DNA of 64,000 bases from Solen grandis. Taxonomy: Eukaryota; Mollusca; Bivalvia; Adapedonta; Solenidae. Shown piece by piece: positions 1 to 13,666 of this stretch (positions are counted from its first letter, which is position 1; the number at the start of each line of letters is the position of its first letter). The translations under genes and the position numbers were made by a program. The notes under the pieces were generated by a model. The model saw only the letters and a list, made by a program, of their open reading frames with translations, had not been told where the DNA came from and did not search any database. The DNA lies in assembly GCA_021229015.1 (NCBI GenBank), contig CM037781.1, forward strand, positions 66,856,345 through 66,920,344, read 5' to 3'.

Positions 1-2307
1 GAATCAAAACGACTCATCACATTTAATGGTAGTAGGACAAATGAATAACAAGAAATTAATGACCTCTGACGTTCGTTTGATTACTGCAGCGTTTTGAGTC
101 CCCAAGGCATATAATGCTCTGATGTAACGGTGCTGCTGTTTTTATTGATCCAATCCAGTCTTCTCATGCCTGGCTGGGTCACACAATATTTCCGATGGGG
201 ACAGAATTATTGGCTGCTCTTGCAGAAATAATTTATCCCTTGCATCAAATTTTCTGGCAGCTTGCCTTCATATACCATGGTTGACACTAACTATTTTCCG
301 CAGGGGTCCCTAAGGAACCCTGGCTTTTGAAAATGCACGTAGGTGTTTTGTGAAAGTGTTAAGGTCTGTACAAATAACATACAAACAAGCAGGTGCTCCA
401 TTAATAAAATACAGACACACACATTAACAGTTCCTGTTGAACTTTTCTGTAAAAAAAATGTTAACACTTAACCTTTCTAATATGAGAGTTTAACCATGTA
501 GGACCATTTTAAAGCAAGATCAGACTGAAAGGAATGACTATGTACTGTCTCAGAAGAATTTTCAGTGTAACATGCTCATACTTACTTGCAGGTTGAACTG
601 GGTTTAAACACTGGAAGTTAACAAGACATAGCAAGTGTAAAATCTTTTCAAAACCACAAAACAAATGTGCCTAGGATTAATATGTCAAGGAATATTATAA
701 ACAGACTGGTTTTTAGGGAACCCAATAGAATAAGGAATGGTTTTAGTGTTGTCAGATACATGTCCTTCAGTTGCCATGATGTGCTCAAATATAGACCTAT
801 TTCATAGTCAGAAGAGGGAATTGTAATAGCAGAAAAGGAAAAGGAATTTTTCCATAAAAAAAAAACATGTATGATGAAAATAGATGGTTTGCAATAGCAA
901 TTTAAAAAAAAAGGAAAAGAAAAGAAAGAAAAATTGGACCAAAAAAATTTTGAATTCTAATTCAGCAGCTTTTTTCAAAACAAGAGCAAGAACTTATATA
1001 CCTTGATTAGTTCTGTAGTTTGACCAGCCCAAATGAAATGCTCAGACAATTGGGAGGCTTGAAAAAACATTTTAACATGGTCCCCACACAGAATGGGGAT
1101 AAACCACACTGAAAAAATATTTAACAAAATATATAGCAATTTTACTGTAGATGATCCCCCTTTGCAGTTCTTCAGTCATTCTTTTGAAAAAGTAAGTTAC
1201 ATAGAAATTGCACTGACCAATTGCATTGGTGCAGACAGATAAGGCTTGAGTTCCAACAACAATATTTAGTGCTAATTTAATTCTTAAAAAATGAGGTAGA
1301 AACAATTGTCTACCACTAATTGTTTTACAAAATACCAAGTACATGACTTAGTTGACCTCAATTAGTAATATTATTTGTTATGAAATATCTAAGTATTATG
1401 ATTTATTATTAGAGAAACAAGATTGATTTGAAATGCTTTTGTGTATTTAAGAGATACCTAGCGGTAAATATGATTAGTAGATTTCTAGCCTGATGCAATA
1501 GGGTATGTCTGAAGCTTTCATTTGTTGTTTTCAAGGCTTTAAAAGCTTTCTCTTGCAAGTATATTCAGTGCACACAGGCGGAGCAATTTGAATTTAATTT
1601 TTTCCTCTCAGACTGAATTTAATAATCATATAGTAAATGCAGTGCATTAAGTAATACTAAACCCTCCAGAGGTTTGGAGGTCTCGCAGGCATAGTATTGC
1701 ACCTTGTATGTGGTTAATTGGCTTCTCATGTCAGATATAGATGTACCAGATGACCATAAAGTAAGGAGATTAAATATGAAATATGAATGAGCCACTATAA
1801 ATAATGAACCACGTTATGGCATAATGATACAACTGTCTACTGAGTCTGGCTGTTGTCATGGAGAACATCCAGTGATAGGTAAGGTCATTATTTTAAGATG
1901 AATGTTGGTCTGTAGATGTGCTAACCACAATTTTATCATTGGGTATGTAGGTAGTTTTATTTTTCCTTTTATGGAATAGAAAGGCAAACAATTAAGGTAT
2001 GGGCTTATAACTGAAACACAACCAGCTGTTCCTCCTACTGCTGTAAAACTTGGAATATATTTGACAATGATGTATGGCTCATTTGGATTTAACACAAATT
2101 AACCCTTTTCACATCCTGATCATTTTAATCTTAGCTGCAGATTCTGATTCTCCTAGCCTCCCTACAAAGCTGTGTAATCTTATAGTATTATTGCCCATCT
2201 GGTTGTGAAGCACCGCAAATTCTAATATTACCCAATATAGATTAAAGAAAAAGTATAAATGAAAAATATTATGTTTCAGTGATTTTCAGTTCATCTTTTT
2301 TTTTTTT

Positions 2308-2834
2308 AGCTCACCTGAGCACAAGGTGCTCAAGGTGAGCTACTGTGACTGATGAATGTCCGTCATCCGTCGTCAACATTTAACTTAAAATAACATCTCC
2401 TCCTAAACTACTGGGCCAATTTTACAGGAAACTTCACAGGAATGTTCCTTGGGTGCAGCCCTTTCATAGTTGTTCAAGGAATTCGATTCCATGCAGAACT
2501 CTGGTTGCCATGTCAACGGAAAGAAAAAACATATGAAAATTTTTAAAATCTTCTTCAAGATTTCAAAGTTATTTGACACAGATGTTCCTTGGGTCACTCT
2601 CTCTTAAAATTGTTAAAATTATTTTGTTCCGTTGAAAAACATGGCCGTCAGGGGGCGGAGCCCATTTTCTTTATATGAATGTAGTACAAATTTGAAAATT
2701 CTTCTTGTCCTAAAGTACTCGGCAGAGGGCAGAGCCCATTTTCCACAATATCATAAGATATTTGTTGTTTCTTTTCCTCCCTCTAATACCTGGTTCTCAG
2801 GTGAGCGACCCAGGGCCATAATCGCCCTCTTGTT
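2308..2834 (+). repeat. Mollusc interspersed repeat, AGCTCACCTGAGC...CTCTTGTT type
   Basis: The element begins 'ttagctcacctgagc' and ends 'ctcaggtgagcgacc' followed by 'gccctcttgtt'. The terminal segments AGCTCACCTGAG and CTCAGGTGAGCG are near-perfect inverted copies. The interior has the 'gtccgtcatccgtcgtc' string and a loosely repeated 'cttgggt/caggaatgttcc' motif. Repeats of this design are very common in bivalve genomes. No coding capacity; the short ORFs inside are incidental. Confidence 0.6.
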
Positions 2835-3889
2835 CTTATAAAGAAAGTAATTAGGTCCTATTGATTAGTAAGAATAAAGGCAGGAAATAAAATGTAAAGA
2901 TATCAAAAGAAATGTTCTGTAAAAGGAAAGACATGAATATATCATAGAATATACAACAGAATGGTTCCTTAATTGCTGAAATGGTTGTATAGAAGACTGC
3001 TGACTAAAGAAAGAATCATTTACATGCCAGATGAAAATATTGTTTCTTAATTAATTGTATTGGGAAATCTTGTTCATGTTTTCCATGTGAATTGCATCAG
3101 AGAATGTAATAATACAAGTCATGCATATATTTGCATGTTTTGACTATATACAAATTTCACTTAAAATGCTTTTTTTGTGAGTGTTCTTTAATCACAACTA
3201 TTCATTGAGAATGTTTGATGTTCAACTTTTTTTCTAACAAATGTTGGAATGCAGGTGACTGCACAATAGCAGTTTAGTTTGTTTTTTTTGATGATTTGAA
3301 CCAAACTTACACCTAACTTGTATCACGAGTTAATCTCAGCAGGAGTTGTGGACCCTGAAAGGGACAAAACAGGCATAGCTTGCCTTTTCTGTATGGTAAT
3401 GGTTTTATTTTTGAGTTTATATATCAGACAAAGTTATACAAAATTGATCATGGTTCTTTCCTTGAACTAACCAGATCCATTCATTGGCTCAAGAGTTATG
3501 ATTCCTGAAAGGGTCAAGGTAGGCATTTTTTGCCATGTATGCAGGGTATTGATTTTCTATTTCAATGTCAATAAAACTTTCTCAAAACATCACATAACAT
3601 TTATAAGCAATAGATTTCTAGTCTTTTCCTGAACAAGCCAAATACCATCATGGGTTCCAGAGTTATGAAATGGCCAGAGCTGTTTTAGCTTTGTCTCCAC
3701 AATAGCATTTTGATTTATAATTGGATTTAACCAAACTTGCATGTAACTCATATTACCAGATCTTGTTAATCAATTTTAACTTTCACAAAACATTTATAAA
3801 CAATAGATCTCTTTTCCTGAACGAGCCTGGTCCCATCATTGGTAACGAAACTTACAGGACTCAGGTGAGAAATCTAGGGCCATCATTAT

Positions 3890-4150
3890 CAGGCCATGTT
3901 GTTGTTGTTATACCCCCCCCCACCCACACACACACAACAAAGTTTGAGGGAGGGATGGGGGGGTATACTGAAATCAGGTTGTCCGACTGTCCGTCTGTCT
4001 CCATTTGTAGACACAATTTTTGTGTGCTTCTTCTACATTTTTTGGCCAATTTTGATGAAACTTTACAGGAATCCTTCCTACTATGGGAACTTGTGCACCT
4101 GCAATTTCGTCACGATTTATTAACTATTACAGGAGTAATACCACTTTGAA
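3890..4150 (+). repeat. Repeat with C-run/G-run hairpin, 'tataccccc...gggggtata' type
   Basis: A 'ttatacccccccc' block and a 'gggggggtatactg' block lie about 45 bp apart and can pair. They are followed by 'gtccgactgtccgtctgtc' and 'aattttgatgaaactttacagg'. The 24.2-kb array starts with the same arrangement. The 142-aa plus-strand ORF across it (3721-4149) shows no protein-like features. Confidence 0.45.
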
Positions 4151-4416
4151 TTTTTTCCCACTATAGAAGATATTGGGAACATTTAGTCTTGTGTGTCTAA
4201 GTCCTTCCACACTATCGTTGTGTTTTACCCAAAACTTTCACAAATGGACAACATACATGAAAGGATGTGCATGTGTTTTGGGATTTTTGTTGTAACCATT
4301 TAAGCCTGAGTTACTGCTCTTTGAAATTCCTTCCTATATATAATATTTAGGGAATATTTCTTTTCCGTCAAATATCTCTTGTTAGAATAGAGATACTGTT
4401 TTCATACTTGGTTGGT

Positions 4417-4656
4417 TTAACCCTTTCCCTCATAGAGGAAACCATGAAAAGACCTATGTGAACAGCATAAAACCAGATCAGCCTGCGAGTAACTCGCAGG
4501 CTGATCAGGTTTTATGCTGTTCGCTGCTCCTCAGTGGTCTGGAAATGAAGATTTTGTAATTAAATTTGGTAAGGTTTAACTGTGGTTTTCTGCAGATCAG
4601 GCTTTATGTGCTACCTATTGAGTGCGTCAAAAAGTCTATATGAGGGAAAGGGTTAA
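4417..4656 (+). mobile_element. piggyBac-like MITE, copy 1 (full length)
   Basis: TTAA flanks both ends. The termini are inverted repeats, AACCCTTTCCCTCAT at the left and ATGAGGGAAAGGGTT at the right. A central palindrome, 'gatcagcctgcgagt' / 'actcgcaggctgatc', sits inside 'gcataaaacc...ggttttatgc' arms. TTAA target duplications and termini starting with CCC are the signature of piggyBac elements; there is no coding capacity, so it is a non-autonomous derivative. This is the reference copy for the family in this window. Confidence 0.85.
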
Positions 4657-5879
4657 GATACCTAATTGGAAGAGGAAGATTTGGGACTGATCTCCAGGAT
4701 GATGGTGTCAAGGTGAAGGTAACTGTTGCAAAAAATAGATTTTTCCCTATCAATAATTTCTTTAAGGATTGAGGTATGATATCAAATTAAGTATGCAGAT
4801 ACCTTATGGGAAGAGGAGGATTTGGATTGATATTCAGGTCAGTAGGATCAAGGACAAGGTCACTCTCACTAAAAAAGATTTTTTGTTACCATCAAATAAC
4901 TTTTGACGATCAAATTGAGCATATAGATATCTTATGGGAAGAGGAAGATTGGAATTGATTTTTAACTCATTAGGGCCAAGGTCAAGATCACTGTTTCTAA
5001 AAAAAATAGATTGGCTTGCGTGGGGCAACTCTTGAAAATCTGTTTTCACGTAATTTGACATGTTTCTTTTTATTAATTATGATTAGTCAACTATTACAGG
5101 AGTTTTTCATTATAATTTACCAGTTAAGTTATTGCCCTTTTAATTCAATTGTATTGCCTTTTTTACTGAATTTGCAAATATGTCCCCTTTATGACTGCTT
5201 TATGCAAACATAGATAAATAATAAAAACATATTCTGACTTACTATATATATAGCTACTAGTTTTTAATCTTGATTTTGTTTCCTTTACATTTAAAACAGT
5301 TGAAGGGTACTTGCATTTTTATAATGACATATAAATGCATATGCATACATCTATATGCCTTTTATATGTATGTCTGCATTTCCATATTCATGTAAATTAA
5401 CTATTACCAAGGACTGCTTACAAGCATTGATTCTGGTTGTTTGGGGTTGTGGGGCAGGCCGTTTTTTCAGATGTATGGGAAGGAGCCTTAATATAGTATT
5501 TTGGGGAAAATATGACCTTTTTTCAAAGGGGATAGAAAAATCCTGGATTAAGATGCAAATTTGGGAAAACTGCATGAATTTAAAGGATTTTGCAGAGAGG
5601 AAGGCACCTAGAAAATGCCCCTGATAAAGAAAGAAAAAAAAAGCCCTGTGGGGGAAATAGGGTATGTAGGGGCTTATTCTTAGCTAACTAGGCTAAGTTT
5701 AATTATTGTGTGTCTGTAAATATTTCAATTGACAATTTAATCAAAACCCAAGAAATTTGAGCATGCAGAAGTAGAATAAAAACAAAAAAATTAAAGCTTT
5801 TTCCAGATTTAAGTTTAAGAAATAGTTTTTATATACCCGTTGAAGCCAGGACGTATTATGGATTCGCCTGCGACAGGTG

Positions 5880-6320
5880 GGCAGCATTTACTGATGTTGT
5901 CTGCTCTCTAATTTTGACAAACTTAAACCAATCTTTACATTACTTGGTCACAATGTATATGGGCACAATGTCCCAGACACTCTGGAGTTTTGGCCCTTCA
6001 ATTAATGCAAAAATGGCTAAATTTATAGTATCCACTCTCTTACAAACTTGAACCAGTCTTGTCCAAACTTGGTCACAATGGGAATGGGCACAATATCTCA
6101 ACCAAGTTTGATAACCAGTCAAAATGTCCTAAACAGTCAAGAGTTATGGCTCTTCAAGTGATGAAAAATTGCAAAAATAACAATATCTGCCCTCTAACAC
6201 TGACAAACAAGAACCAATCTTTACCAAACTTTGTCACAATGTGTACTGTCACAGTATCTCAATCATATTTGAAAACCAGTCAGAATATGCAAGACACTCT
6301 TCAGAGATATGAACGTTGAA
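5880..6320 (+). repeat. Degenerate tandem repeat, about 150-bp units
   Basis: Three diverged units carry 'tctaattttgacaaacttaaaccaatctt', 'cttggtcacaatg', 'gggcacaatgtc' and 'gagtt(a/t)tggc(t/c)cttcaa'. The organisation is like the 24.2-kb array but with a different unit. Non-coding. Confidence 0.45.
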
Positions 6321-7719
6321 TTGATAAAATTACAGGACGGGCATATTTTGCGATAACCAGCGTTATTGTTACTCCATTGTTTTGGAAACATCCATAAATG
6401 ATACTCAGAATCATTCATAAGATGTTGTCAAGTCCATTTGTGATGAATGTTTCCTGTGTGTCTATTTAAAGGTTATCATGTCACATTGACTGAACCCGAA
6501 TGAAATATTTTTTAAAAAAGACATTAAATTGATAAAGATTTATTAAAATAATGAAATATTGTTTGAATGAGGCTCCTCATAGGAAGTTTCAAAGACAAAA
6601 TATAAAGAAATTTAATTTTGTTGATTTGAAAATATTAAAAAAGCTGCACACTTCATATGTTTTTCAGCAGTATGTGTGGGCATTAATCACTTAAAGTGAT
6701 AGTCAGGTTGTGTAATTTTAGATTGCAAGTGATATTAAAGGAGGCATATTTTAAAGGGGAAACACTGACTTATTATATTGGAAAGCATGACCTTCAAATT
6801 AAATTTAGAGACAGGCATGCGGACAGAGAGTTGGAAAATATGTAGAATATCTTCAAGGAGGGCAAATGATAGTTTAATCACTTCTTTTTATGCAAGTAAA
6901 AAAACATGTTCTTATAACTTATACTGAACCCTCATAATGTTTCCTGAGTTGAACCAGTACTCTTCCATCATAGATGTTTTTACCACAAAACTGTTCAAAC
7001 CCACAACCTTTGGATGGTCAGTCATGGAATCTATCATTGAATAAGGGATCTCTTATTTGTATTGATTTGAATTCATTCTTGTTTAAAATGAAAGATTGGT
7101 TCAAACACACATCCTTTGGATCTGCAGTCATATAGACTCCCACTGGACCAGGACTGGAACTACCAATATCAAATATCAGGGGAATAATATCATGATACAG
7201 TTTAAAATGTGATTCCCAGTAGTGCATCATGTCACATCACATTGTTTAATATTTAACATTTCAAATTTTAATCATTCCTTTTTTTTCAACATTAAGGATG
7301 AATCCTTTTTCTACCTTATTATTCTCCTTCGTGAAAATGAGATTTGATCAATTTCTTTTTTTTTCTTTTAAATATGAATTGGATTATGCCGAGGCATGAT
7401 TTTTATCATGCTGGTGAAAATAACACATTAAAATATCAAAAGCCTATAAAATGCAAGAGATGGGTGTTTGGATGGCCTAAAGGCTAACAAATTGCCTTAA
7501 TTAATTTTCATCATTTTCACCGAATTTGATGTTAGGTCATCCTGACATTGTTAATGACATTATTGGGAAGCCTGATCTGATGTGTGTTTTCTATGGGTGG
7601 CAAGTTTCCTTTCATATCAAGCCCTCATCATCCTGCAGATCTTCCTCCTCTTTGAGAGAATATTATAACAGGAGAAAATATTTGAGATTTCACATCCTTG
7701 ATTAAGATTATTTAAGGAT

Positions 7720-7830
7720 ACTGTGGAAACGTTGCTGACTGCGGATCCAAAGGCTGTGGGTTCGGACCCCTTCATGACCTTCCCAGGCACAAAGTACTGG
7801 TCCAACCCTGGTATTTACTACACTAGACAT
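7720..7830 (+). mobile_element. SINE fragment with tRNA-like B box
   Basis: 'gctgtgggttcggacccc' matches a Pol III B box (GGTTCGANNCC). It is followed by the shared body 'cttcccaggcacaaagtactggtccaacc'. Related bodies occur at 43012-43145, 51183-51330 and 63150-63230, so this is a dispersed tRNA-derived SINE family and not a tRNA gene. Confidence 0.6.
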
Positions 7831-8973
7831 ACATACTGCTGTTTTGAGTTGTTACTTCTCCTTCTCTCGTATGTCTATCATAATATAAACAAAAAGAACT
7901 GTCACACTATCACAGCAGACCCACAAAGAAAGCTGACATGTAAATATTTTGAGAGACTCCAAATAACTCTCATAATTTATTATGTGACTTTCAAATTTTC
8001 TTTCAACAGAGCTTCTGAAAGCTCTGGATGTCACACAAACTAGTAAAAGTTTATCAGCATATCAACTAACAACTTTTTTTTTATTTCGCACATTCAAAAC
8101 TGAAAAGTAGACACAACAATTAATATAAGAATTGTTTGTAACCATCATAAAAAAAAACAAATGGTGGTCTGTAACCAGAAAATAGTCTAATGTCCTAAAT
8201 TTTTGTGTTGAAAGAATATTGTTTAAACTATGAAGAAAGGCCCACAAATTCTTTATATAAGTGGAACTCATTGATACCCGTCCTAAAAATATAGAGGGGC
8301 AGCAACAAAGTTCAATAGAAATTTTAAATGTTCAAAACACATTGTTAGTGATAATACTAAGTTGTACTCTTGGTTCCTTTACATTTTCTGTATCAATATC
8401 TGTATCTGTTCAGATCAGTATTTGATGTCACAGATAGGTTTTTAGTTTATAGGTAAAATAATTTTTTAGTTTCTGACTTTCTCTGAGGAACAATTCAAAG
8501 AAAGTGTAGACAGTAATAGAAAACAAAGTGTGATGTACGTACTAATTTCAGTTGATATGCTAGCCTAAAACTGTCCCAGGAAATCAATTCTGCCACTGAT
8601 TAATTAATTAAACTGTCATTTAAAACTTTGATTTTCAGTGTGTGATCATCTAAATCTCTGGTAATGTCTCTCAAATGAATTGGATTCAAGCAGAATTTTC
8701 AGAATGATTTGCGTCACTGCTATCTTAACATTTAAGATATAAACTTATTATTGTTTTATACACTTGGGATATTAAACTGTATTGGAGGTTTTGAGGAGGA
8801 TGAAAAGATGAACTTATTACTTAAAATGTCAGTTGACAAATAAATCCCCACAGCTTCTTCTGCTTTATTTTTCAAGTTTTTAAAGTTGTATGGTAGATGT
8901 TTGTAGTTTTAAGATGATTAATTAAAGTTTTATTATGGCTGAAATCAGACCATCAGATCAAGGGTAACAACTC

Positions 8974-9203
8974 TTGTTTGTTTGTTGGGTTTAACATCCC
9001 CAATGACAGTATTTCAGTGATTTGGAGACTAATTAAGACAGATATAGTGCTGCCACACTGCTGTATCACGCTGTAGACATGTGGCATGACATCACACCCA
9101 GTCACATCATCCTGACACTGGGCCAACCAGTCCTGGAACTACCTTTATTTGCTGAGCGCCAAGAAAGGGAGCTATAACAGTACCAATTTTTATGACTTGG
9201 TAA
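8974..9203 (-). mobile_element. tRNA-derived SINE (second family), head truncated
   Basis: Collinear with 44931-45230: tail 'gttgggtttaacatcccc', 'gacagtatttcag', 'gacagatatagtgctgccacactg', 'gggccaaccagtcctg', 'gctgagcgccaag'. On the minus strand it reads body-to-tail, but the tRNA-like head seen at 45164-45230 is missing, the usual sign of 5' truncation. Confidence 0.7.
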
Positions 9204-9341
9204 CAACTCTTAAAGAGCTAAGATAGACAGGTGATTTAAAAAGGGCTGTCTTTTGCAGACCTCAGGAACTTCAGTTGTATACTGATATTTGACTGTGTTG
9301 ATATAATTCTTCTATACATTTTTATATTGTTTTTTTTTCAG

Positions 9342-9399
9342 GGGCAAATACTTCCAGGGTAGAAAAATATTTGGAGATTGGGATGTGCGTGTTGAGCAG
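9342..9399 (+). CDS. Syn: Synapsin exon (start of domain C)
   Basis: Internal exon of the synaptic-vesicle phosphoprotein synapsin. A strong acceptor ('ttttttttcag') and a GT donor ('cag|gtcagt') bracket 58 bp: one base completing the previous codon, then 19 codons reading GKYFQGRKIFGDWDVRVEQ. This matches the 'KYFKGKKIHGE.DIKVEQ' segment that opens the conserved central C domain of vertebrate synapsins, which folds like an ATP-grasp enzyme and associates with the vesicle membrane. It ends in phase 0 and joins in frame to the exon at 20221, whose AEFSEINL continues the family sequence exactly. Earlier exons are not in the window. Identification is secure because the next three exons continue the same protein without a break. 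Confidence 0.93.
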
Positions 9400-12300
9400 G
9401 TCAGTATAGTTTGATTCGTAATATGTTGGAATGTCTTAACTTTACCGGACTGCCTCCTTATAATTTGTAAAGGAGAAGTTATAAAAGGTGGTTTTAATAA
9501 ATTTAAATCCTATATATTTACATGAAGCAATGTCAGTAATAAACATTTTGTCATTTTAAAATTCTTATAATTGTTGAATTCTAAAATCCATTTATTTATG
9601 TTTGCTTATAAAACACTCATGTTCTTTATGGTAACTGTAAAACAATAAATCAAAGTAATTTCCAGAGATGGTATACGATTAATCTGTTGCAAGTAATTAA
9701 TAGAACAAAAACGATTATGAAGCATATTCATTTATGGATGGATTTCAATAAAAGTTTACAAAAGTGTTTATCATAACACAAAGGTGTGTTGCGCCATCAA
9801 CTATATGCACCCTTGAAAGGTCAAAGTCACAGGAGTTGTTAGAAATTGTCTTTGGTGTTCATAGGCTACATTGTCATGCCTGCTCAATAACTTCCATGTC
9901 TATGTTTGTCATAACACAAAGGTTTGTCACATGCACACATCAATCATGAAGACTTGAAAGGTCAGTGCACTTCGGATCATAACCCATTTCCATTATGTTC
10001 TTGTTTCTGTCTGGCACAAATTCTTCATTGGAGGTTTTCACCGGTGTGAACTCCTGACAGTATTGCTTGCTATACTGACAGTGCCTAATGTTGTTGTTTT
10101 TAAATACGGAAAAAAAATTTTTTTTCTCAATTTTCTAATGGGAAATAACATAAATATGTTGTTTCCATTTGACTGGATAATCCTGGATATCACAGCTGTG
10201 TCTAAATACAGTGCTTGAAGGCCCATTATTCTTCCTATTGCAGTGTAAATCATTCATACAGAACTACTGATTAAATGTTAATAGATGTTGTCTCTACATA
10301 CACATTGATGACAACATTACTACAATGTATGAAGAAGAAAGAATATTTTACTTAAAATCATTCAATTGTGTACAAGAATACCTAATATAGCATCTCTTTG
10401 TCATTTTTCTGATGTTTAATCCTAAGACCTTCTGTATGTCTCCATTAATGAATCAAAGGTGTTTAGGTTTTATGACAAAACAGACAAATAAATTGTGATT
10501 CAGTGATTGGTTTTCGAATTCACATTTTTCAATTTCCGATTACAGACTATCTTCAGAGATGCTCTCCAATGCAACTTGTTGACAATGAGGGTATTTTAAC
10601 ATCCATCAAAAATACCAAATTTTCTTATTTAATCAACATTTTCAATACATTTAACTGTTATTTTACAGTGGATATTTGCACATTGTATTCCATTTGTGAT
10701 TTATGGCTGTTTTGATGTTAAAGGCATTTCAGCAAACACATTTTTCTAAAATTTTGCACATATATACTTTGGACTATAACTAAAAGATATATGAATAAAT
10801 TAAAATACATGGTGACAGCCAGTTTTGCAGCTGAACAAATATTGCATTAAGAAATTGGAAAGTTTTCATTTCTACATATATTAAGAGCATATTAAAATGA
10901 CATTTTCAAAATATGACATGACAATTTGTAACTTCTTATGCATTCTATAATGTAAAGGTGAAAATACTATCAAACATGAATGGAAAAACAAACACATAAA
11001 ATTTCCATTTTGACAGGACCAAAATGTTATACAAGAAATACCACATAATCTATTTTTATTATTATTATTTTTATTATTATTAAAAGGTCCATTTTATCTA
11101 AGAGATGGTAATTATATCTATACCAAAATTGCTAAGCAATTTTATGAGGTTATAAAGTTGTCTAAATGGTTCTTAATGACCATAAATTTGATCTTCGTTG
11201 ACTTTGCATCTCTTGAAAATGCATCAATTAGTATCAAGTCTTGTTGTGCAAAATGTCTTCACATTTTGGTTGAATGAACTATGAGAGTTAGGGTCCTTGA
11301 CATAATCTTGTCTGCGCTTCATCTCCAAAACCCCTGGCATAAATTGGATGAAACTTAAGGGGATTGATAAATATCAAGTCTAGTTTTGTATCAGCATCTT
11401 TAATTTGAATATTCTGTGAGAGTTGTGGCCCTTATTTTAGCAATATGATAACAGTATCTACAGATTCTTGTCCACACATCTACATAACCTCTTTCTGAGT
11501 TGAATGAAACTTCATTAGATTGGTTGGTACCAAGTCTTAATGTGCATATCATCAGCAGGTCTGGTTTTAATGTATCTGCACAGAGCTAATGGCCCTTTGG
11601 TTTTTAGAAACAGATTCTTGTCTGCATTCAGTCTCCAAAACCTCTAACTAGAATTTGATGAAATTTCACAAGATAGATAGGTCTTGCTGTGCATACCATA
11701 AGCATGTTAAATTGGAATGTTTTATCACAGAGTTATGTCCCTTTGTTTATTTAGCGATAATAATTTTTTGTTTGGAACATTGTCAAGAACCATAACTCCA
11801 CATGATCTTTTTGGGTTATCTCTATTATATTTACTTATCCTAAGACTGCATGCAGGGACTCCTTGTTGATACGGCCAATGCTTTTCTTTTCTGTGACCAA
11901 GCAATGTGTGGGAGGTCTTCCGTCACCTTCAGTGTTAGTTCTAGTTAATTTAACCGTTGAATTAAGTTGGGAGAAATTATGATGAAATTACCATATCACC
12001 ATTATAAGAGAGGACGATTGTGCAATAAATGCTCCGATGATGTGGGTTTGGAAAGGGACCTCTTCATTGAGTGGCAGCTTTATCTCCTTGCATAATCAGG
12101 GAAAAACTTTTTAGTGGATGATTGTGTATGAGTGACTGAACAGATTCTGTAAATAAGGAAATCGGTTCAGACTTAAGGAAACATTGTTTTGTGGAGAACT
12201 TTCTCGTGCATAATTGCCAGAGAAGTTCATGCTTTTCTCGGTGAATTGTCATGAAATGTCAACAGGTTTTTAGTGGGTTTAAATGAATTTTACAGCAGAA

Positions 12301-12507
12301 ACACAGAGGGATAAAGTGGTGATAAAAACAGTGAGGTGAAAGTTAAAGTTGATGTCGGTGTTAAGACAGAGTATAATTACACAGAGAATTCTTTATCCTT
12401 ATGTTAAGCAACAGCGTTTCTTTAATTTTCATGTTTTACTTATAATAACCCTGTTTATACGCCTCCCGGGAAATTTTCACTCATCAAACAAGGTGTTAAA
12501 ACAGCAA

Positions 12508-12640
12508 AATATATCCAAAACATACATGTAGTTTGTACATGAAAAATTTGTTGAACAATTTTGTGCAAGTGGAAAAGGGGAAAAGTTTGATAATTGTTTA
12601 ACAAATTTTTCATGTACAAACTATGTTTTGGATATATTAA
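12508..12640. repeat. Long hairpin (inverted repeat)
   Basis: The arm at 12508-12560 ('aatatatccaaaacat...tgtacatgaaaaatttgttgaacaatt') is inverted at 12590-12640, giving a stem of roughly 50 bp with a short insertion in the left arm and a loop of about 30 bp. Its transcript would fold back strongly. It abuts the TIR element starting at 12663. Confidence 0.75.
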
Positions 12641-12662
12641 TTTATTCAAGGATTAAGATTAT

Positions 12663-12870
12663 GGTAATCCATCCGTCATTAAAATATAATAAAATAAAAT
12701 ATAAATGGTCCTTCAAATGCTTGAAAAGACTTCAGTGCAGATGCAAACATCCATTGACTTGCAGTTATAGGCTCTTTTGCTCTAAATCTATAAAAAGGCT
12801 TGCATTTATTATAAAATTCCCTTGATCATTTGGTGGACCATGACCACAATTTATTGATGAATGGATTGCC
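12663..12870. mobile_element. Short TIR element, 'GGTAATCCATC' family, copy 1
   Basis: Ends 'ggtaatccatccgtcatt' and 'atgaatggattgcc' are inverted. The interior 'tggtccttcaaatgcttgaaaagactt' and 'ctataaaaaggcttgcatttattataaaattccc' recurs at 61860-62059 with the same layout. Non-coding MITE-like element; superfamily not determined. Confidence 0.7.
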
Positions 12871-13154
12871 TTCAAGTCTATTTTTTTTGTCTCTGCAAGG
12901 ATTCGATATGTTTATGTAAACCCTGGAATGATTGCCTGATTTTGTCAGAGGTTATTAGAGAAAGGGAGTGGGGGTTTTGACTGGGGTTATACAATATATA
13001 TTATTCTTGCCTTTTGTAATATCTCCACTTCTGTCATAGGATTCACGCACATTTCCCCATATTGTTTTACAAAAAGTCAAAAGCAAAATACTAAAAAATA
13101 CAAATTACAGTAAAACCTTGCTGTTAAGACCACCCTAGAATCCAACAAAAAGAG

Positions 13155-13637
13155 GTGATTTTAAAAGTGAATTTTACCAATATACAAAATTTAGTCAGAA
13201 AAGCACTAAAAAACTTTTCAGTTTCAAAAAGAGGGGGGGGTTTAAATGAGGGCTCAATTAGCCTGGCTAAACGTGTCGGTAAAAGAGGAAATGCCCCCAG
13301 AATGATTGTGATGGTGTTCAAAAAAGCAGATGATAAGTTTAAATTATTTAAATATCGGAATGCTTTGAGGAATGCAGGTATTTGCATTGCCAATGACCTA
13401 TCCTACCTTCAGCGACAAAAATTGAAAGAGGTCAACAGGTTGGGTTTACATGGATATTTCAAAGGAGGAAAACTTGTAACATACCAAAAATCAACAAATA
13501 AAAGCCCAAGAAACCAAGAGGCTAGAATATATCGAAGAGCTGTTCGTCAAAATGGTATAAATGAACCGGTTAGTGAAGATATGGATGCGACTGTTACAAA
13601 TGAAACTGACACGAATACAACCTTGAACCTTCAATAG
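13155..13637 (+). pseudogene. LINE ORF1-like nucleic-acid-binding protein (160 aa)
   Basis: An open 160-codon frame just upstream of an APE/RT reading frame. Residues about 45-110 read RMIVMVFKKADDKFKLFKYR, then a GICIANDLSY block, LKEVNRLGL and GYFKGGKLV. This is the pattern of the C-terminal RNA-chaperone region in many LINE ORF1 proteins: an alternating strand/helix, an arginine-rich helix and a basic 'GKLV' end. ORF1 proteins bind the element RNA for retrotransposition. The N-terminal part is short and there is no clear coiled coil, so it is probably 5' truncated. The downstream ORF2 is broken, so the element is treated as dead. Confidence 0.65.
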
Positions 13638-13666
13638 GGATGTGGCCAAAGCCCTAAAATTGTTCA

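Larger units (their letters stand above)
1..9341. other. Intron or 5' flank upstream of the first visible synapsin exon
   Basis: No exon could be supported here on either strand. The stretch should hold, or lie downstream of, the synapsin exons for domains A and B, but no sequence resembling the 'VLLVIDEPHTDW' block that precedes the first visible exon was seen. It contains the repeats listed separately (2308-2834, 3890-4150, 4417-4656, 5880-6320, 7720-7830, 8974-9203). The rest is AT-rich single-copy-looking sequence with homopolymer runs. Confidence 0.6.
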